Source of the DNA: Asparagopsis taxiformis
Lineage: Eukaryota; Rhodophyta; Florideophyceae; Bonnemaisoniales; Bonnemaisoniaceae
Direction of reading: 5' to 3'
Assembly: GCA_030407315.1 (NCBI GenBank)
Contig: JALQPE010003128.1
Coordinates: forward strand, 62,001-126,000
Length of the DNA stretch: 64,000 nt
Below, one piece after another: positions 1-11,028 of the stretch. A program made the translations under genes and the position numbers. Position 1 is the stretch's first letter; every line of letters begins with the position of its first letter. Below the pieces are notes generated by a model. That model worked only from the letters and a program-made list of their open reading frames with translations, searched no databases and was not told the DNA's origin.

Positions 1-990
1 AGCAAGGAATTGAAAGTGAAGGTGACGCAGAAACTGTCCGACGTGATGAGTGCACGGAAGCGTAATGCGAGGGACAGATTGTTCGGTTCGCTGGGGTACA
101 CGAAATTAATGTCTAGATGCACGATGCTGACGACGCGAGCTGAGATGGACGAGCGAGAGGAACAAAAGCGCGAAGCGTCTGAGAAGCTTTTGAAACGGGA
201 AAGTAACGGTGATTTGGATATGGGGAGGTGGCGAACGGCACCGTTCTCAGAGCTGCGATACAGCAAAGGCTTGGTTCCTGACAGCTTCGAAATGGAAGTG
301 AATGGTGATGCATGGTTTAACAACCGAGTAGCTGTGAATGTGCTGGACATCTTCAGGGGTTATTCGATACGACCAGAACAAGTAATGGACATAGAGACGA
401 GCATACTAACGCTGGCGCGCCTGGATGCTTGGCTAGTGACTACTGTGGAGTGTTTGGATGAACCGAAGGGGAAAGGAGGTGCACGGCAGAAGGAGTTTAC
501 AAGGCGGTACAGTCAATATGTGGGGGTAGCTTTTCAGCAATTAGTTGGTATGGTGGTGTACTGCATGTCTTGTCTCCAAGGCTCGCAAGCAAGGGAAGAA
601 ACGGACGTTGTCGAGAGCGAACAGCGGACTAGTGCACAGTCACGGCATGTGTTTGCAAGCCGTACTGTGACGAGAGAGGCTGTTGAAGTGTGGCAAAGCG
701 GAGAGGGGTCTGGAATTGTTCATGTCGTTGATGATGTAAACCGCTGCTCATCACTTGTTCTAGTGTCCGAGGATTGGATTCAATCGCATATTACGTCAAA
801 CCTCGGTGCTGTAATGGATTGTGTGATTGCGCAAGGACTAATTGGCGCAGAACTTTTCGTCGTTGACCCATATGCTGGACACCTGACTGCAAACCTGAAT
901 GTCGAAATCAATGCCCCACAGTATGGGGGCATGGAGCGGCGCCATGCAGCCACTGCTGATAACGGTTTTGGCGTAATGGAGGATGGTTGA
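1..990 (+). CDS. Hypothetical protein, 5'-partial
   Basis: The frame is open from the first base of the window to a TGA at 988-990, so the N-terminus lies outside. About 329 codons are visible. The N-terminal third is rich in Lys, Arg and Glu and may be helical; the middle is Ser/Glu-rich; no catalytic motif or membrane segment is visible. It is convergent with the transposase gene that ends at 1068, only 77 bases away. It could therefore be the second gene of the same CACTA-type element, since such elements often carry an accessory DNA-binding protein, but that is inference from position only. I do not recognise the family. It could also be an unrelated host gene. Confidence 0.5.
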   Translation, partial: SKELKVKVTQKLSDVMSARKRNARDRLFGSLGYTKLMSRCTMLTTRAEMDEREEQKREASEKLLKRESNGDLDMGRWRTAPFSELRYSKGLVPDSFEMEVNGDAWFNNRVAVNVLDIFRGYSIRPEQVMDIETSILTLARLDAWLVTTVECLDEPKGKGGARQKEFTRRYSQYVGVAFQQLVGMVVYCMSCLQGSQAREETDVVESEQRTSAQSRHVFASRTVTREAVEVWQSGEGSGIVHVVDDVNRCSSLVLVSEDWIQSHITSNLGAVMDCVIAQGLIGAELFVVDPYAGHLTANLNVEINAPQYGGMERRHAATADNGFGVMEDG

Positions 991-1067
991 AATTAGTGCA
1001 GTAAATGTGACGTTGACTAGAAGGTTTATCATGTAGTACATTATCAATAGAGTGCTGCGATTTAGAT

Positions 1068-4000
1068 TTATTCTTCTTCATTATCATCTGTGAATTGGTA
1101 ATCAGTGTTGGTGTAGAAGCGGTTGAGATAGAAACGGTGGTCCGACCAGTGCATTTGTTTCGTAAATGGCTTGACTGGAAAGTTACTTCGTACGATGTGC
1201 ACGGTGCCAGATATAGTAGATGCAGGAATGAGGTCAAACCAAGGACCACCTGCACTGTGGGATGCAGTGTCATTGCTGTCAACGGATCCGTTGTCCGGGT
1301 CCCATGTGGACCACTTTAAACAAATGCACCCAAGTGATTTTTCCACAGCGGTTTTTGGGGCAAAGCAGGTCATATACTGAACGAAAGCGAGTTCTACAGG
1401 TTGAAACAGGTTTGGAGACTGCAGGCGTACCAGTGCCAGGACGCGCCCTACCCATATGGTTCTGTAGTCATCGGCAGTTCCGGAGATGACGACAAAGGAG
1501 TACTGCGATCTCTTTGCGGGGCCGAACGATGAAGTTGCAAAGACGCGCTGCTGCTTGTGCCTCGACACGTTTGTGGGGCGAAGCATGCCACTGTGCGGGT
1601 CAAAGTCGTCGGCATCTGGGACGTACCCTCCCATGACGTAGGCGGACTTTACCACGGTGACGGAAATGTCCATGTCATGTATTGGAGGGCCTTCTGCCGT
1701 GGCGCGCAGTCTAGCGAGGGTGAGGAACGCTTGTGCAGCTGTGTCACCGAGTTGCTGGAATAGCGTTATGGTGCCAGACGGGAACGAGGAGTTGTGCAGC
1801 GGCAAAAGAGTGGCAGGATCGGGCTGTCCGTCGATATCTGCAACGAGGAGGGTTGCATCGGGCAGCAGGGAGGCAAAGTCGTGCAGTGCAACGGTGAATC
1901 CGTCGCGAACGAGTACTGCACCGTCTGTGGGCGATATCATGCGTGCGTTTCCCAATGTGTTCGATGGGGTATGACCAGTTGGAGTGGCCAAGGAGAATTC
2001 CATGTGGCGAATAGTCTCTTCCATGGCTGTGGAGCGCCTTCGAGAGGTTTTCCTATAACTCTGTTTGAACAGAAGATGCGAGTGTTCGTAGGGGCCTGCA
2101 TCAATGTGTTCCAGGGCGCCATATCTCTGCAAGTCACCGGGAAGATGGTCTAGAAGATGGAACTTGAAAGTTTTGAGACCTGTGGTGTGGAATGGGCCGA
2201 GGGTGGAGAGCATTGATTGTTTGAAATAGGAAATGGAGTTCTGGAGGCTTTCTAGTTCGGCGGCAGTCCAGTGCTTGATGCGACCGCGTTTCATGACCCA
2301 TGCGACGAGGTCAGAGTATTGCGTGCAGATGGAAGTGAGGGGGGCTGTATCTACTTCGTCACAGCATGTGTCAATGAATGCTGCGATGAAAGGGAACACC
2401 ATGTCGACATGGTGATAGTCTTTGGCTGCGAGCATGCCGCGTATGCCGTCCTCCGTGAAGAGGCCGTTCAAATTGGTGCCCTTCTCACCCTTGGAGAAGT
2501 CGACATGAAGACCGGTGATGTAGTAGTCGCGTTCGATAGCGGACAGAATGCTGTTTGAGCCGGCGAGGATGGATTTTTTCACCTTCTTGAAGGTGCGAGG
2601 TGTCCCGGAATGGGAGGCAGTGGTGGTGAGGTCTGGGGAGCTGAGGCGGTGGACAATGCACTGTTTGATGAGCTTTGAGATGCCGAGGTGGAGATTGTGC
2701 AGAGGCTCGAAGGAGAAAATGTTGTAGGGGTCTAGGGGACTGTTGGTGGGTAAAAGAGCGGTCGATTCGAGGACAGAGTGTTGTTCGAGGAGGGAGAGAG
2801 CTTCGAGCGGAGCAGTTGTATGCTCCTGAGCGCTCTCTTGGCGTGCAGAGCGTGTATCATCGAGGGAGCGGGGCTGGTGTGGCGCGCTGGATTCAAGTTG
2901 AGTGGCGGGGATGTAGCAGCGGTGGCAGGGATGTGTGGTGGTAGTGCTGTTGCGAGTGCATGAGAGCTCTTTGGCCTCTGGAAAGTCGCAGCAATAATTG
3001 GCTAGGATGGGAAAGCATTGGCGGGCAGTTGCAGTGGAGTCTGTGCAGGGGAACCCGGAAGAGAACGCGGTGGATAGGGACGAAAACACTTTTTCGAGTG
3101 CTTTATGAAGAATATCAATTTTGCGAGCGCGACTAGCAGAACTAGAGGTTGTCGGCATTTCATCACCGAACAAGGCGTTGGACGAAGGGTTAACAATGTA
3201 CGGAAGATACCCGACGATGGTGAGGCCGGTACGGATGCAGTGGCGACGGAGGGGGGCGGAGAAGTTGAGCAGTGTGACGTGTATGGGGTATGCGACGATT
3301 GCGGAGCTCTTGAGGCTTGTGCTGCTCTTGTCGGAGTACACTTGGAGGAGGCCGGCAAAGGAGGAAGCGGTGGGATCATTTTCCTCTGCCCATACGACCT
3401 GTGGATCTTCCGAGAGCTGCACGCGCTGTCTAGTAACCTGGTGCAGCGTTTTCGCGAATTCTGTGTGTAGGGGATGAGAAAATATTGCGGTGCCGTCTGG
3501 GGCGGTCTGTGGGGAGGGGTGGAAGAGAGTATTTTGGTCGTTAGCCAGTGCTAACTGCCTGCGGAGCATGTCGACTGGGTCGCGGAGGTACAGCTGTGCC
3601 GAGTACTTACCAGTTTTGTCTGGAATGATGTGGCTCTTGTAACCTTCGGTGCGGAAATGTGTTTCGACCATGGAAGCGGTAACGTGGCGACATTCTTCTA
3701 CGGTGCGAACGGCGCTGTTGAACTTTTCTAGGGAGAATGCGGGGTCTTGTAGGATGGTGATGACTTCGCTCACGCGGCCAGCGCCGGCCTTGTACTCGAG
3801 GGTTGTGAGACTGGCGGCGAGGGATTGCACGAGGAGGTCTGCGCGGGAGGGGGTTGAGGTTGGTGGCAGTGAAGCGTCACAGGGTGAGTCGCTGGAGGAA
3901 GCACGACCAGATTCTGGGTCTGGGGAGCTGGGTTGCGGGGAATCATGGTCGCCGTTTCGAGCAGGCTCATGGGTGACGGCAGGGACACGAGCGTTGTTGA

Positions 4001-4106
4001 AATGTTGGGGAGAGGGGTTGAAACGGTAGCGACACGTTCGCTCATGCAGCGCGAGCGCATAAGCATCTACGCAGTAGTAGAAGCACCCTTCATACTTGCA
4101 TTCCAT
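1068..4106 (-). CDS. Plavaka-like (CACTA superfamily) transposase
   Basis: An uninterrupted 1012-residue ORF starts at an ATG (4104-4106). Residues 3-25 hold a C2HC zinc-finger pattern (C3, C8, H21, C25), followed by a Ser/Pro-rich linker to about residue 90. The region around residues 370-395 has a 'CCDFPEAKEL...CHRCYIPA' block, matching the 'DYPEQ...CPxC' block of Plavaka transposases. 'EPLHNLHLG' near residue 470 corresponds to their 'D-x-LHQ-x-x-G' motif. A later 'KFHLLDHLP...EHSH' block matches their 'K-x-H-x-L-x-H...E-x-x-H' segment. The product would be a nuclear RNase H-fold transposase cutting element termini. The length is usual for the family. The ORF is intact, so the element may be recent. 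Its termini are not visible, but CACTA-like termini occur at 57363 and 63875. The family call rests on recalled motifs. Confidence 0.6.
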   Translation of the reverse strand: MECKYEGCFYYCVDAYALALHERTCRYRFNPSPQHFNNARVPAVTHEPARNGDHDSPQPSSPDPESGRASSSDSPCDASLPPTSTPSRADLLVQSLAASLTTLEYKAGAGRVSEVITILQDPAFSLEKFNSAVRTVEECRHVTASMVETHFRTEGYKSHIIPDKTGKYSAQLYLRDPVDMLRRQLALANDQNTLFHPSPQTAPDGTAIFSHPLHTEFAKTLHQVTRQRVQLSEDPQVVWAEENDPTASSFAGLLQVYSDKSSTSLKSSAIVAYPIHVTLLNFSAPLRRHCIRTGLTIVGYLPYIVNPSSNALFGDEMPTTSSSASRARKIDILHKALEKVFSSLSTAFSSGFPCTDSTATARQCFPILANYCCDFPEAKELSCTRNSTTTTHPCHRCYIPATQLESSAPHQPRSLDDTRSARQESAQEHTTAPLEALSLLEQHSVLESTALLPTNSPLDPYNIFSFEPLHNLHLGISKLIKQCIVHRLSSPDLTTTASHSGTPRTFKKVKKSILAGSNSILSAIERDYYITGLHVDFSKGEKGTNLNGLFTEDGIRGMLAAKDYHHVDMVFPFIAAFIDTCCDEVDTAPLTSICTQYSDLVAWVMKRGRIKHWTAAELESLQNSISYFKQSMLSTLGPFHTTGLKTFKFHLLDHLPGDLQRYGALEHIDAGPYEHSHLLFKQSYRKTSRRRSTAMEETIRHMEFSLATPTGHTPSNTLGNARMISPTDGAVLVRDGFTVALHDFASLLPDATLLVADIDGQPDPATLLPLHNSSFPSGTITLFQQLGDTAAQAFLTLARLRATAEGPPIHDMDISVTVVKSAYVMGGYVPDADDFDPHSGMLRPTNVSRHKQQRVFATSSFGPAKRSQYSFVVISGTADDYRTIWVGRVLALVRLQSPNLFQPVELAFVQYMTCFAPKTAVEKSLGCICLKWSTWDPDNGSVDSNDTASHSAGGPWFDLIPASTISGTVHIVRSNFPVKPFTKQMHWSDHRFYLNRFYTNTDYQFTDDNEEE

Positions 4107-4707
4107 GTCGAGTTTTGACGCAAAAGGGAGGATTGCGAGCTGAACAGGGGAGACTGTGCCGTCCAGATGCGACCAATTTTATTTTTGTGGTGCTTTCGAG
4201 ACTTGGAATGTAACGTGTTCGTTCGTAGTTTTGTGGGTAGTAGTTTTGTGCTCACTCCAGCTGACATCCCAACGGTGGAATTTAACCGAGAGTTCAATCA
4301 TTTCCAACTGTTACATCACATTGCGTGCTGGCAACGTGTGCATGGAAGGACGAACGACTGCCCTGGGAGATGAATTTTCAATTAATTCATTTGTAATAAT
4401 AAACTTTTTTATTTCCAAACTTCGTGGAATCTGAATGTGCTTTACAGCGGATATGCCACAGATCATGTAAGGAAAGCAAATGGATTCTCATATATATGAT
4501 TATATGTTTATATTCGTTGTTCTCGATCCGGATCTCTTTGTTCGGGGAATCAGAGACCATGGCTTGGGCCATACTCAATCTCACTGCCGGCGATGATTTC
4601 GAGTATGCACAGCAAGACTTAAGCGGACGCAGAAAGCTGTCCGGTCGACGCCGCAGGCTCCACTCCGCCCTCATCACCGACTGATCTTCTTTGACCGACT
4701 TTGCTTT
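4107..4707. other. Region upstream of the transposase
   Basis: About 600 bases with no recognised gene. A short plus-strand ORF (4424-4684, 86 codons) ends in an Arg-rich tail with 'RRKLSGRRRRLHS' and could be a 5' exon of the micro-exon locus that follows, but no splice link can be shown. The 5' leader and terminus of the transposase element should lie here; I could not identify a terminal inverted repeat. Confidence 0.3.
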
Positions 4708-4745
4708 GTACGTGCGCGAATCTTGATCAAGATTCGCGCACGTAC
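4708..4745. repeat. Perfect 38-bp palindrome
   Basis: Two 19-base arms (first arm GTACGTGCGCGAATCTTGA) are exact reverse complements with no loop, centred between 4726 and 4727. It lies at the left edge of the repeated exon-intron block. It could form a cruciform or be a protein-binding site; the function is unknown. Confidence 0.85.
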
Positions 4746-4866
4746 CTTCGTTCCATCCTCTACCCTCGAGGGTATGCGTTGAGGGAAGCGTGGGTTTTGA
4801 GTCTGACTATTTCCGTTGATGCGATATTTTTCATGGGAAGCCTGTTGACTGATGGTGTGTATTGAG

Positions 4867-5829
4867 CGGAGGATGGAAGAGAGGTACGTGAAGTTTTGAA
4901 AGTATGCTGTGAGGGAAGGTTGATTTTGAGTCTGACTGTTGTGGTTGATTCCGATGTTGTGTAGATGATGCAGGAATGTTGATGACGGAAGGTAAGTTTC
5001 ATTGAGTGCCAAGATGTGCTTTGCGAAGATATGGACTGCTGACTATGATTATTGTTAATTGCAAGGTTTTTGGATCATGGTTTGTATTGTGTGTAGGATG
5101 GATGAGAGGTACATTTGCGAGTTCTCAGGGTATGTAGCGAGGGAAACGTTGGTTTTCAATCTGACTGTTGCGATTGAATCCGATGTTGCGTAGGTGATGG
5201 AGGAATAGTGATGACGGAAGGTAAGTCACATTGGGCGCCCAGACCGGTTGTGCGAAGATGCGGAATGCTGACTACTTTTCTTGGCTACACGATTACGTGA
5301 TTTATGGTTTTTATTGTGTGCAGGATGGAACAGGTAAAGTAAGTGTGCGAGTTTTGAAAGTAAGCAGCGAGGGAAGGTTGGTTTTGAGTCTGACTATTTC
5401 CGTTGATGCGATATTTTTCATTGGAAGCCTATTGAGTCATGGTGTGTATTGTGTGGAGCGAAGGTAAGTGTGCGAGTTTTGAAAGTATGCTGTGATGGAA
5501 GGTTGGTTTTGAGTCTGACTGTTGTGGTTGATTCCGATGTTGTGTAGATGATGCAGGAATGTTGATGACAGAAGGTAAGTTTTACTGAGCACCAAGACTT
5601 GTTTTGCGAAGATATGGACTGCTGACTTTGATTATTCATTGCAAGGTTTTTGGATCATGGTTTGTATTTTGTGTAGGATGGATGATTCAGTCATCCTCTC
5701 GGAGAGGTAAGTAAGGGAGTTTCTAGGATATCTGTCGTGGTAAGCGTTGCTTTTGAGTCTGACTGTTGTGGTTGATTCTGATGTTGTGTATGTGATGCAG
5801 GAGTGGTGAAGCAGGAACGGCAGGACTGA
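4867..5829 (+). CDS. Putative micro-exon gene with repeated exon-intron units
   Basis: The block is a series of GT..AG introns of about 80-105 bases, nearly all with a GTAAGT-like donor, a CTGACT branch-like motif 27-63 bases before the acceptor, and a TAG or CAG acceptor. Clear introns are 4884-4964, 4992-5096, 5109-5193, 5221-5323, 5464-5547, 5575-5676 and 5707-5800. The exons between them are only 27, 12, 27, 27 and 30 bases. One frame stays open through the junctions and encodes a recurring 'M/I-L/V-MTEGW' peptide, ending at a TGA at 5827-5829. Units are duplicated (5548-5574 nearly repeats 4965-4991). The stretch 5324-5463 is ambiguous: one donor choice gives an in-frame TAA. The first exon was not found. 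It may be a real gene grown by tandem duplication or its decayed copy. Confidence 0.4.
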
Positions 5830-6390
5830 AGGAGAGTGAAGAAGGGATGTAGGAAGATGGGGAATGAAGCTGTGAGGTGTTTCTGGTATGTGTATATTTT
5901 GGGGCATACGATAGAAGTGAGAGTGCGTTTCAAGTGGTGTAAGATTTTGCTGACCATGTTCGTGTTTGATGTCTTGATGATTTAATGGGCTGGGGTGGTG
6001 TCGAGGAAAGCGGGGATGGTATTGGGAAGGAGCGTATTTTTTGTAATCTAGGTCGTGAGGGTTCTTGCAGTATGTGCGGATGGTGGTGCATGGCGTTCGG
6101 ATGGTAGGGAGAACGCGATAGTGAGGGAGATGGGTGATCGACGATATGCTGACAGGTATTTTGTATTCTGGCTGGATACGTATTTCCTATTCTAACCGGG
6201 TATTTATTTCCTATTCTAACCGGGTATTTATTTCCTATTCTGACCAGATATGTATTCCCTATTCTAGAGAGACGTATTGTATACGAGCAGTTTCCTAAAT
6301 GAGAGAATAAAATACGGTCCGATATGGGCCCTGAATTTACCATCCGCTGTAATTTCTTCCCTCCCGGTTTTCGCTGATATATTGTATACT
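5830..6390. repeat. Non-coding stretch with a 24-bp tandem repeat
   Basis: From about 6153 to 6270 there are five degenerate copies of a 24-bp unit with the core 'TATTTCCTATTCTAACC'. The rest, which would be 3' UTR if the micro-exon locus is a gene, shows nothing I recognise. Confidence 0.7.
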
Positions 6391-6820
6391 GGATGTCGGG
6401 TCCTAGTATTCCGCCATATGTACTAGAGAAAGTGGATGTCGGGTCCTAGTATTCCGCCATATGTACTAGAGAAAGTGGATGTCGGGTCCTAGTATTCCGC
6501 CATATGTACTAGAGAAAGTGGATGTCGGGTCCTAGTATTCCGCCAAACGTACTAGAGAAAGTGGATGTCGGGTCCTAGTATTCCGCCATATGTACTAGAG
6601 AAAGTGGATGTCGGGTCCTAGTATTCCGCCATATGTACTAGAGAAAGTGGATGTCGGGTCCTAGTATTCCGCCATATGTACTAGAGAAAGTGGATGTCGG
6701 GTCCTAGTATTCCGCCAAACGTACTAGAGAAAGTGGATGTCGGGTCCTAGTATTCCGCCATATGTACTAGAGAAAGTGGATGTCGGGCCCTAGTATTCCG
6801 CCATATGTACTAGAGAAAGT
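6391..6820. repeat. 43-bp minisatellite, 10 copies
   Basis: Ten head-to-tail copies of a 43-base unit begin GGATGTCGGGTCCTAG and end TAGAGAAAGT. Most are identical; two copies carry CAAACG in place of CATATG. Divergent units, one of them inverted and separated by an A/T run, continue to about 6935. The array abuts the truncated 5' end of retrotransposon A, so it marks a rearrangement breakpoint or expanded there. Confidence 0.95.
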
Positions 6821-6934
6821 GGACGTCCGCATCCAAAAAATTTTTATTTTTTTTTGGACGCGGACGTTCATTTGTTCTAGTAAATCTCGGGGCCGACTAG
6901 GACCCGTACTAGAGAGACTGGACGTCCGCGTCCA

Positions 6935-8352
6935 CTTCCGAAAACACAGACGCACCTGTCGGACCGTGTTGACGCCCTCGCTGAGTCGCTACCCCAGACA
7001 GGGAACATCTCTCGCACGAGACAACACTCCCGTGCCACCGGAATCGAACCGGAAAATCCCTCGTGGGACGATGAGGAAGGACCTCTTGAAGAAGGATTAG
7101 TGCCCTTAAAGGCTCGCGAACCCGCGTTCGACCAGGTGGTCTCCTATCGGTACTACCGACTCAAGAATAAGTCCTTAACGACCGACACCCCAATGGGGAA
7201 ACCAAGAAGCTTATACAAGCTAACAGAGAAGATCCGTAATTTTAATGCGTCACTAACGCCGTTCGATGGTACGGAACCTATCGACATCCTCCGGTTCCTC
7301 GCGGAATTTCAAGATGCATGTGATTCATGCGGAGTCTCGGAGGGAGAAGCCACCAAGTTACTCAAGTATTTCCTAGAAGGAGAACCTCAACGGTTTTTCG
7401 CCGCTGAGGCGCGAAAGCGCAAACTTCTCAACCATCTGCATCAGCAGATCACTTGGCCTCAAGCCGTTAACGCCCTTCTGGCTTGCTACGCGACGGACGA
7501 TGTCCTAGCGGACGCATATGACGTAGTAACGCGTATTCGGCAAGGCCCGGATGAGGATGAAGCTGCATACGCAGACAGACCGCAGGACGCTGCTCTCCTG
7601 TCTGCGAACGTCTTCTCCGAAAGAGAATTGGTAAACTATTACCTCAAGGGCCTACGCCCAGAGGTTAAACACACCGTCAAGGTTACAATCGGCCGCTCCG
7701 GCGGAGAAGATTTTCTTGCTGTCCGTAACCTTGCTCAAGGACTCGGGGACTCTCTAAGAGCTTCGCTACCCGCAAAGCCGAAGGCTTACCCTACTCGGTA
7801 AATCGCCGAACGCTAACGCAAGGCAATGCTCGCCACCCTACCCGGGGGGCCGTCCGCGATACCGCGGACCCCACTGCCGACTTTACCTATCCCTCCTGGG
7901 AACTTAACGGGCGCTCCAATGCAGGCCCCACCCTAACGGGAGAAAATCTTAAACTCGCTGAGAGTGTGATCCCCGAAGGGGCTGTTACTTGGAGATGCTC
8001 TGGCTGTCGCCAACCAGGGCACGTGTTATACACTTGTCCTTACTTACCGCCCTCTGTGGGAACTTACTTCGCCTTTGCGAACTACGCTTACCAGCAAGAA
8101 CAGGAACAGGTTATGCGCCGCCAACAGTGCCACTCCGACCGGTTCAACCGGAAAAGGGATTACCCTAAAGCCGTTCTCCAACGGTCAAACCCTCCAACAT
8201 GCATGGTTGCGTTCGCCGATGACGAAAATCATCCCAAATCGGGCCCTCTGAGGCGAGACGTTTTAGAACGTAACGGATCTTCCGTAACGGCTCAAGACGT
8301 TGCCGACGCCTTGGAAACCTCCGACGACTCCGACACGTCGTCGGAAAACTAA
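6935..8352 (+). pseudogene. Gag of element A (fragmented)
   Basis: The first segment (open from 6884, credible from about 6935, ending at a TAA at 7799-7801) contains 'VVSYRYYRL' and 'LKYFLEGEPQRFF', which align with 'VVSYRMYRL' and 'LHFFLEGDARRFY' of the gag of element B. This capsid-like region would assemble the virus-like particle in the cytoplasm. After a break, a second frame (7966-8352) holds a CCHC zinc knuckle, C-x2-C-x4-H-x4-C, in 'CSGCRQPGHVLYTC', the nucleic-acid-binding nucleocapsid signature. The gag of B has the same knuckle and is one ORF, so the split here is decay. The N-terminus is lost at the repeat array. Confidence 0.75.
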
Positions 8353-8566
8353 TGACGGGGAGTGAGGTATCACACTCCCGTCAGGAGGTGGAGCGATTAC
8401 GCTACTCGGTGGACATCTCACCACAACCACCTCCGCAGGAAAGGCCGCAACTCCCTCTAGGGACCAAAGTCTTCTCCAGACACCAACCCCTTCGGGTTCC
8501 CCCACAGGGACTCGAACCTCAAGGCCGAAAGCCTCATGCCTGCTTAAGGCCGCCCATTACGTAGTA

Positions 8567-9385
8567 ATGGGTTCCATCGGACTCGATCCGTCAATTCTCA
8601 CGCCTATGCGTATGGTAATGGACACCGGGTCCGGACCATTGGTCATCCATGAAAGGAGCTTACCCAACAACTGGGAACAGTTTCAAGTCCCGACGGGAAA
8701 AGTTCCACAACTGGCCGATGCCAACGGCAATACTTTTCGGATAAAAGGCAAGATAATACTGTCATTACAGTTAGGCCACAAGTCCTTTGAGGAAGAATTC
8801 TTCGTCGCGCCTAAGCTGGCCGTACCCCTCATCTTGGGAACTGGGGCAATGAATGCCCACGTAGACGCAATTTGGTGCCGGGCCCAACGAATCGACATTC
8901 ACGACGGCGGGTCGATAGCTATCCTAGTGATGTCGCCTATGCGTAAAACATCCCCCGCTCTTTCGTGCTACGTGGATGCCTCGCGACGCTCTAATGGGAT
9001 TAACTTAGACCGCCAGCCTCATGGCATTCGATTGTCACAAAGTGTGAACATTCCTCCGCGGAGTCAAATGACAACTACTGTCGTATGCGCCGGTGGCGGC
9101 TTGAGTATACTCACACCGAGAGATCGGATCCTTCACCGACATCGTGTCTCTATCCCGAATGGGGTTGCGGAAGTCATCCCGCGACAGGAATTCCTGACTA
9201 TCTTAACTAACTTCGGTAATCCGACAAGTACCTCCCTAAAGGGACCATCCTTGGCTATGCCTTTCGGGCACCCGAACGGCCGATGCGCCCCATGGCTCTT
9301 AGCCGTTCCACTTCCTACCAAGAGACCCTCGCTGTGGCGACCACTCTCCATCAGGAAACTGAGGCCGATGCCGCTCAACCATTAA
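8567..9385 (+). pseudogene. Protease segment of element A pol
   Basis: The 'MDTGSG' motif near the start is the D-T/S-G active site of a retroviral-type aspartic protease, which would cleave Gag-Pol. Downstream 'ILGTGAMNAHVDAIWCRAQ' matches 'IMGTSFMSKHVDAIRCRAQ' in pol of B. The frame is lost around 9283-9385, where the reverse-transcriptase frame takes over, so the tail of this ORF is out-of-frame translation. Confidence 0.75.
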
Positions 9386-11028
9386 GCTGGAAACAAGAAG
9401 TCTCTCTAGACCACCTCGGTCAAACCCCGTTACGGGAACGCATCCTTAACATGCTGTCTCGCCATGAGGCCATGTGGGATGGATCTCTAGGAGATATCCG
9501 TGCCACGGAACACCGAATCGACATCGTCGAAGGGAGCAAGCCTAGACAGCAACAGCCCTATCGGATGGGACCTGCTCGTCGAGAGATTGCCCGGAAGGAA
9601 ATCACCAGCATGCTGGACAAAGGAGTGATCGAACCATCAACCTCCGAGTGGGCTAGCCCAGTGGTACTTGTCCCGAAAAAGGATGGAAAATTACGCTTTT
9701 TCGTTGACTACCGGGGTCTGAACGACATTACAGTCAATGATGTGTACCCCCTTCCAAGAATGGATGATTGTATTGACTCCCTTGGAGATGCCCAGGTGTT
9801 CACCACCTTGGATTATAACTCTAGTTATTGGCAGATACCTGTTGCACAGGACGACCGTGATAAGACGGCATTTACCTCCCACTTGGGAACATATCGCTTT
9901 AAGCATTTGCCCTTTGGCTTGAAAAATGCTCCGGCAACGTTCCAACGTGCCATAGACATTATCCTGAGCAGCGTTCGCTGGCAGACTTGTCTGATTTACT
10001 TAGACGATGTGATCGTATTCTCTCGGGACGAGGCCGAACATCTCCACCATGTGGACCAGGTCCTCTCCCTCTTAAGGAACGCAGGTGTTACCCTGAAGTT
10101 GACAAAGTGTCATTTCTTCGAGAAGAAGGTAGACTACCTGGGGCATGTCGTGATGCCAGGCAAGTTAGCTGTCGCACAGAACGCCACTGCGGCTATCGCC
10201 AATGCGATGTTTCCCCAAACTCCCACGCAGATGCGATCCTTCTTAGGAAGTTGCGGAGTCTTCCGACGGTTCATCAAAGGATATACCCCAATTGCGCACC
10301 CCTTAAACGAAATGCTGACTAAAGACAGCCTCCCTAAGTTCGGGAAAGAATCTCCCTCAGAGGAGCAGCAACGAGCGTTCACCATCCTCAAGGAGGTTAT
10401 GACCAAGCCGCCGATACTGGCTCTACCCAAGTTGGGTCATCCCTACACCGTGGATACGGACGCTTCCGCAAACCAAATAGGATGTGCTCTGCTCCTGCAG
10501 CAAGAAGAAGAGAATGATCTCAAGCCAATTGGCTATTGGTCGCGTACGCTGACTAAGCCTGAAAGAGGATACTACCCTACGGAGCGCGAATGCTTAGCCG
10601 TATTATGGGCTGTAACTATCCTACGTCCATACTTGGAGCAAACAAAATTTGTAGTCCGGACGGACCATAACGCGCTGCGTTGGCTAATGAATATCAACGA
10701 CCCTTCAGGGAGACTCTGCCGCTGGCGCCTCCGACTTGCGGAATTCGACTATCAAATAGTCTACCGTCCCGGCCGGGTTCACCAACTACCAGACGCCTTA
10801 TCGCGTATAGAGACTACCGGCCAGGCGCCCGTCACTATTGACGATGAAATACCAACGCTGTTGGTCACGCATGCACCACAAGGTGACACATCCTTTGATG
10901 ACGACACAGATGTATGGTTCTACGACCTTTCTCTAGCAAGAGCTCACGCAAATGGGACTTCCTCCCCCAAGGGTATCCCCGTCTTAACGACTCATCCGCA
11001 CCGCAAACGGAAAACTATTGCCCGATAA
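9283..11028 (+). pseudogene. Reverse transcriptase and RNase H of element A
   Basis: This long segment carries the RT hallmarks: 'VLVPKKDGKLRF', the first catalytic Asp in 'TTLDYNSSYWQIPV', 'LPFGLKNAPATFQ' and the catalytic 'YLDDVIVFS'. RNase H follows, with 'YTVDTDASANQIG', 'TERECLAVLWAV' and 'RTDHNALRWLM' giving its acidic residues. It would copy element RNA into cDNA. The domain itself is intact, but it is out of frame with protease upstream and integrase downstream. It is a clear relative of pol of B, with lower GC content. Confidence 0.9.

Noticed and set aside
6391..6820. 43-bp repeats as a CRISPR array
   Set aside because: No spacers; plain tandem minisatellite.
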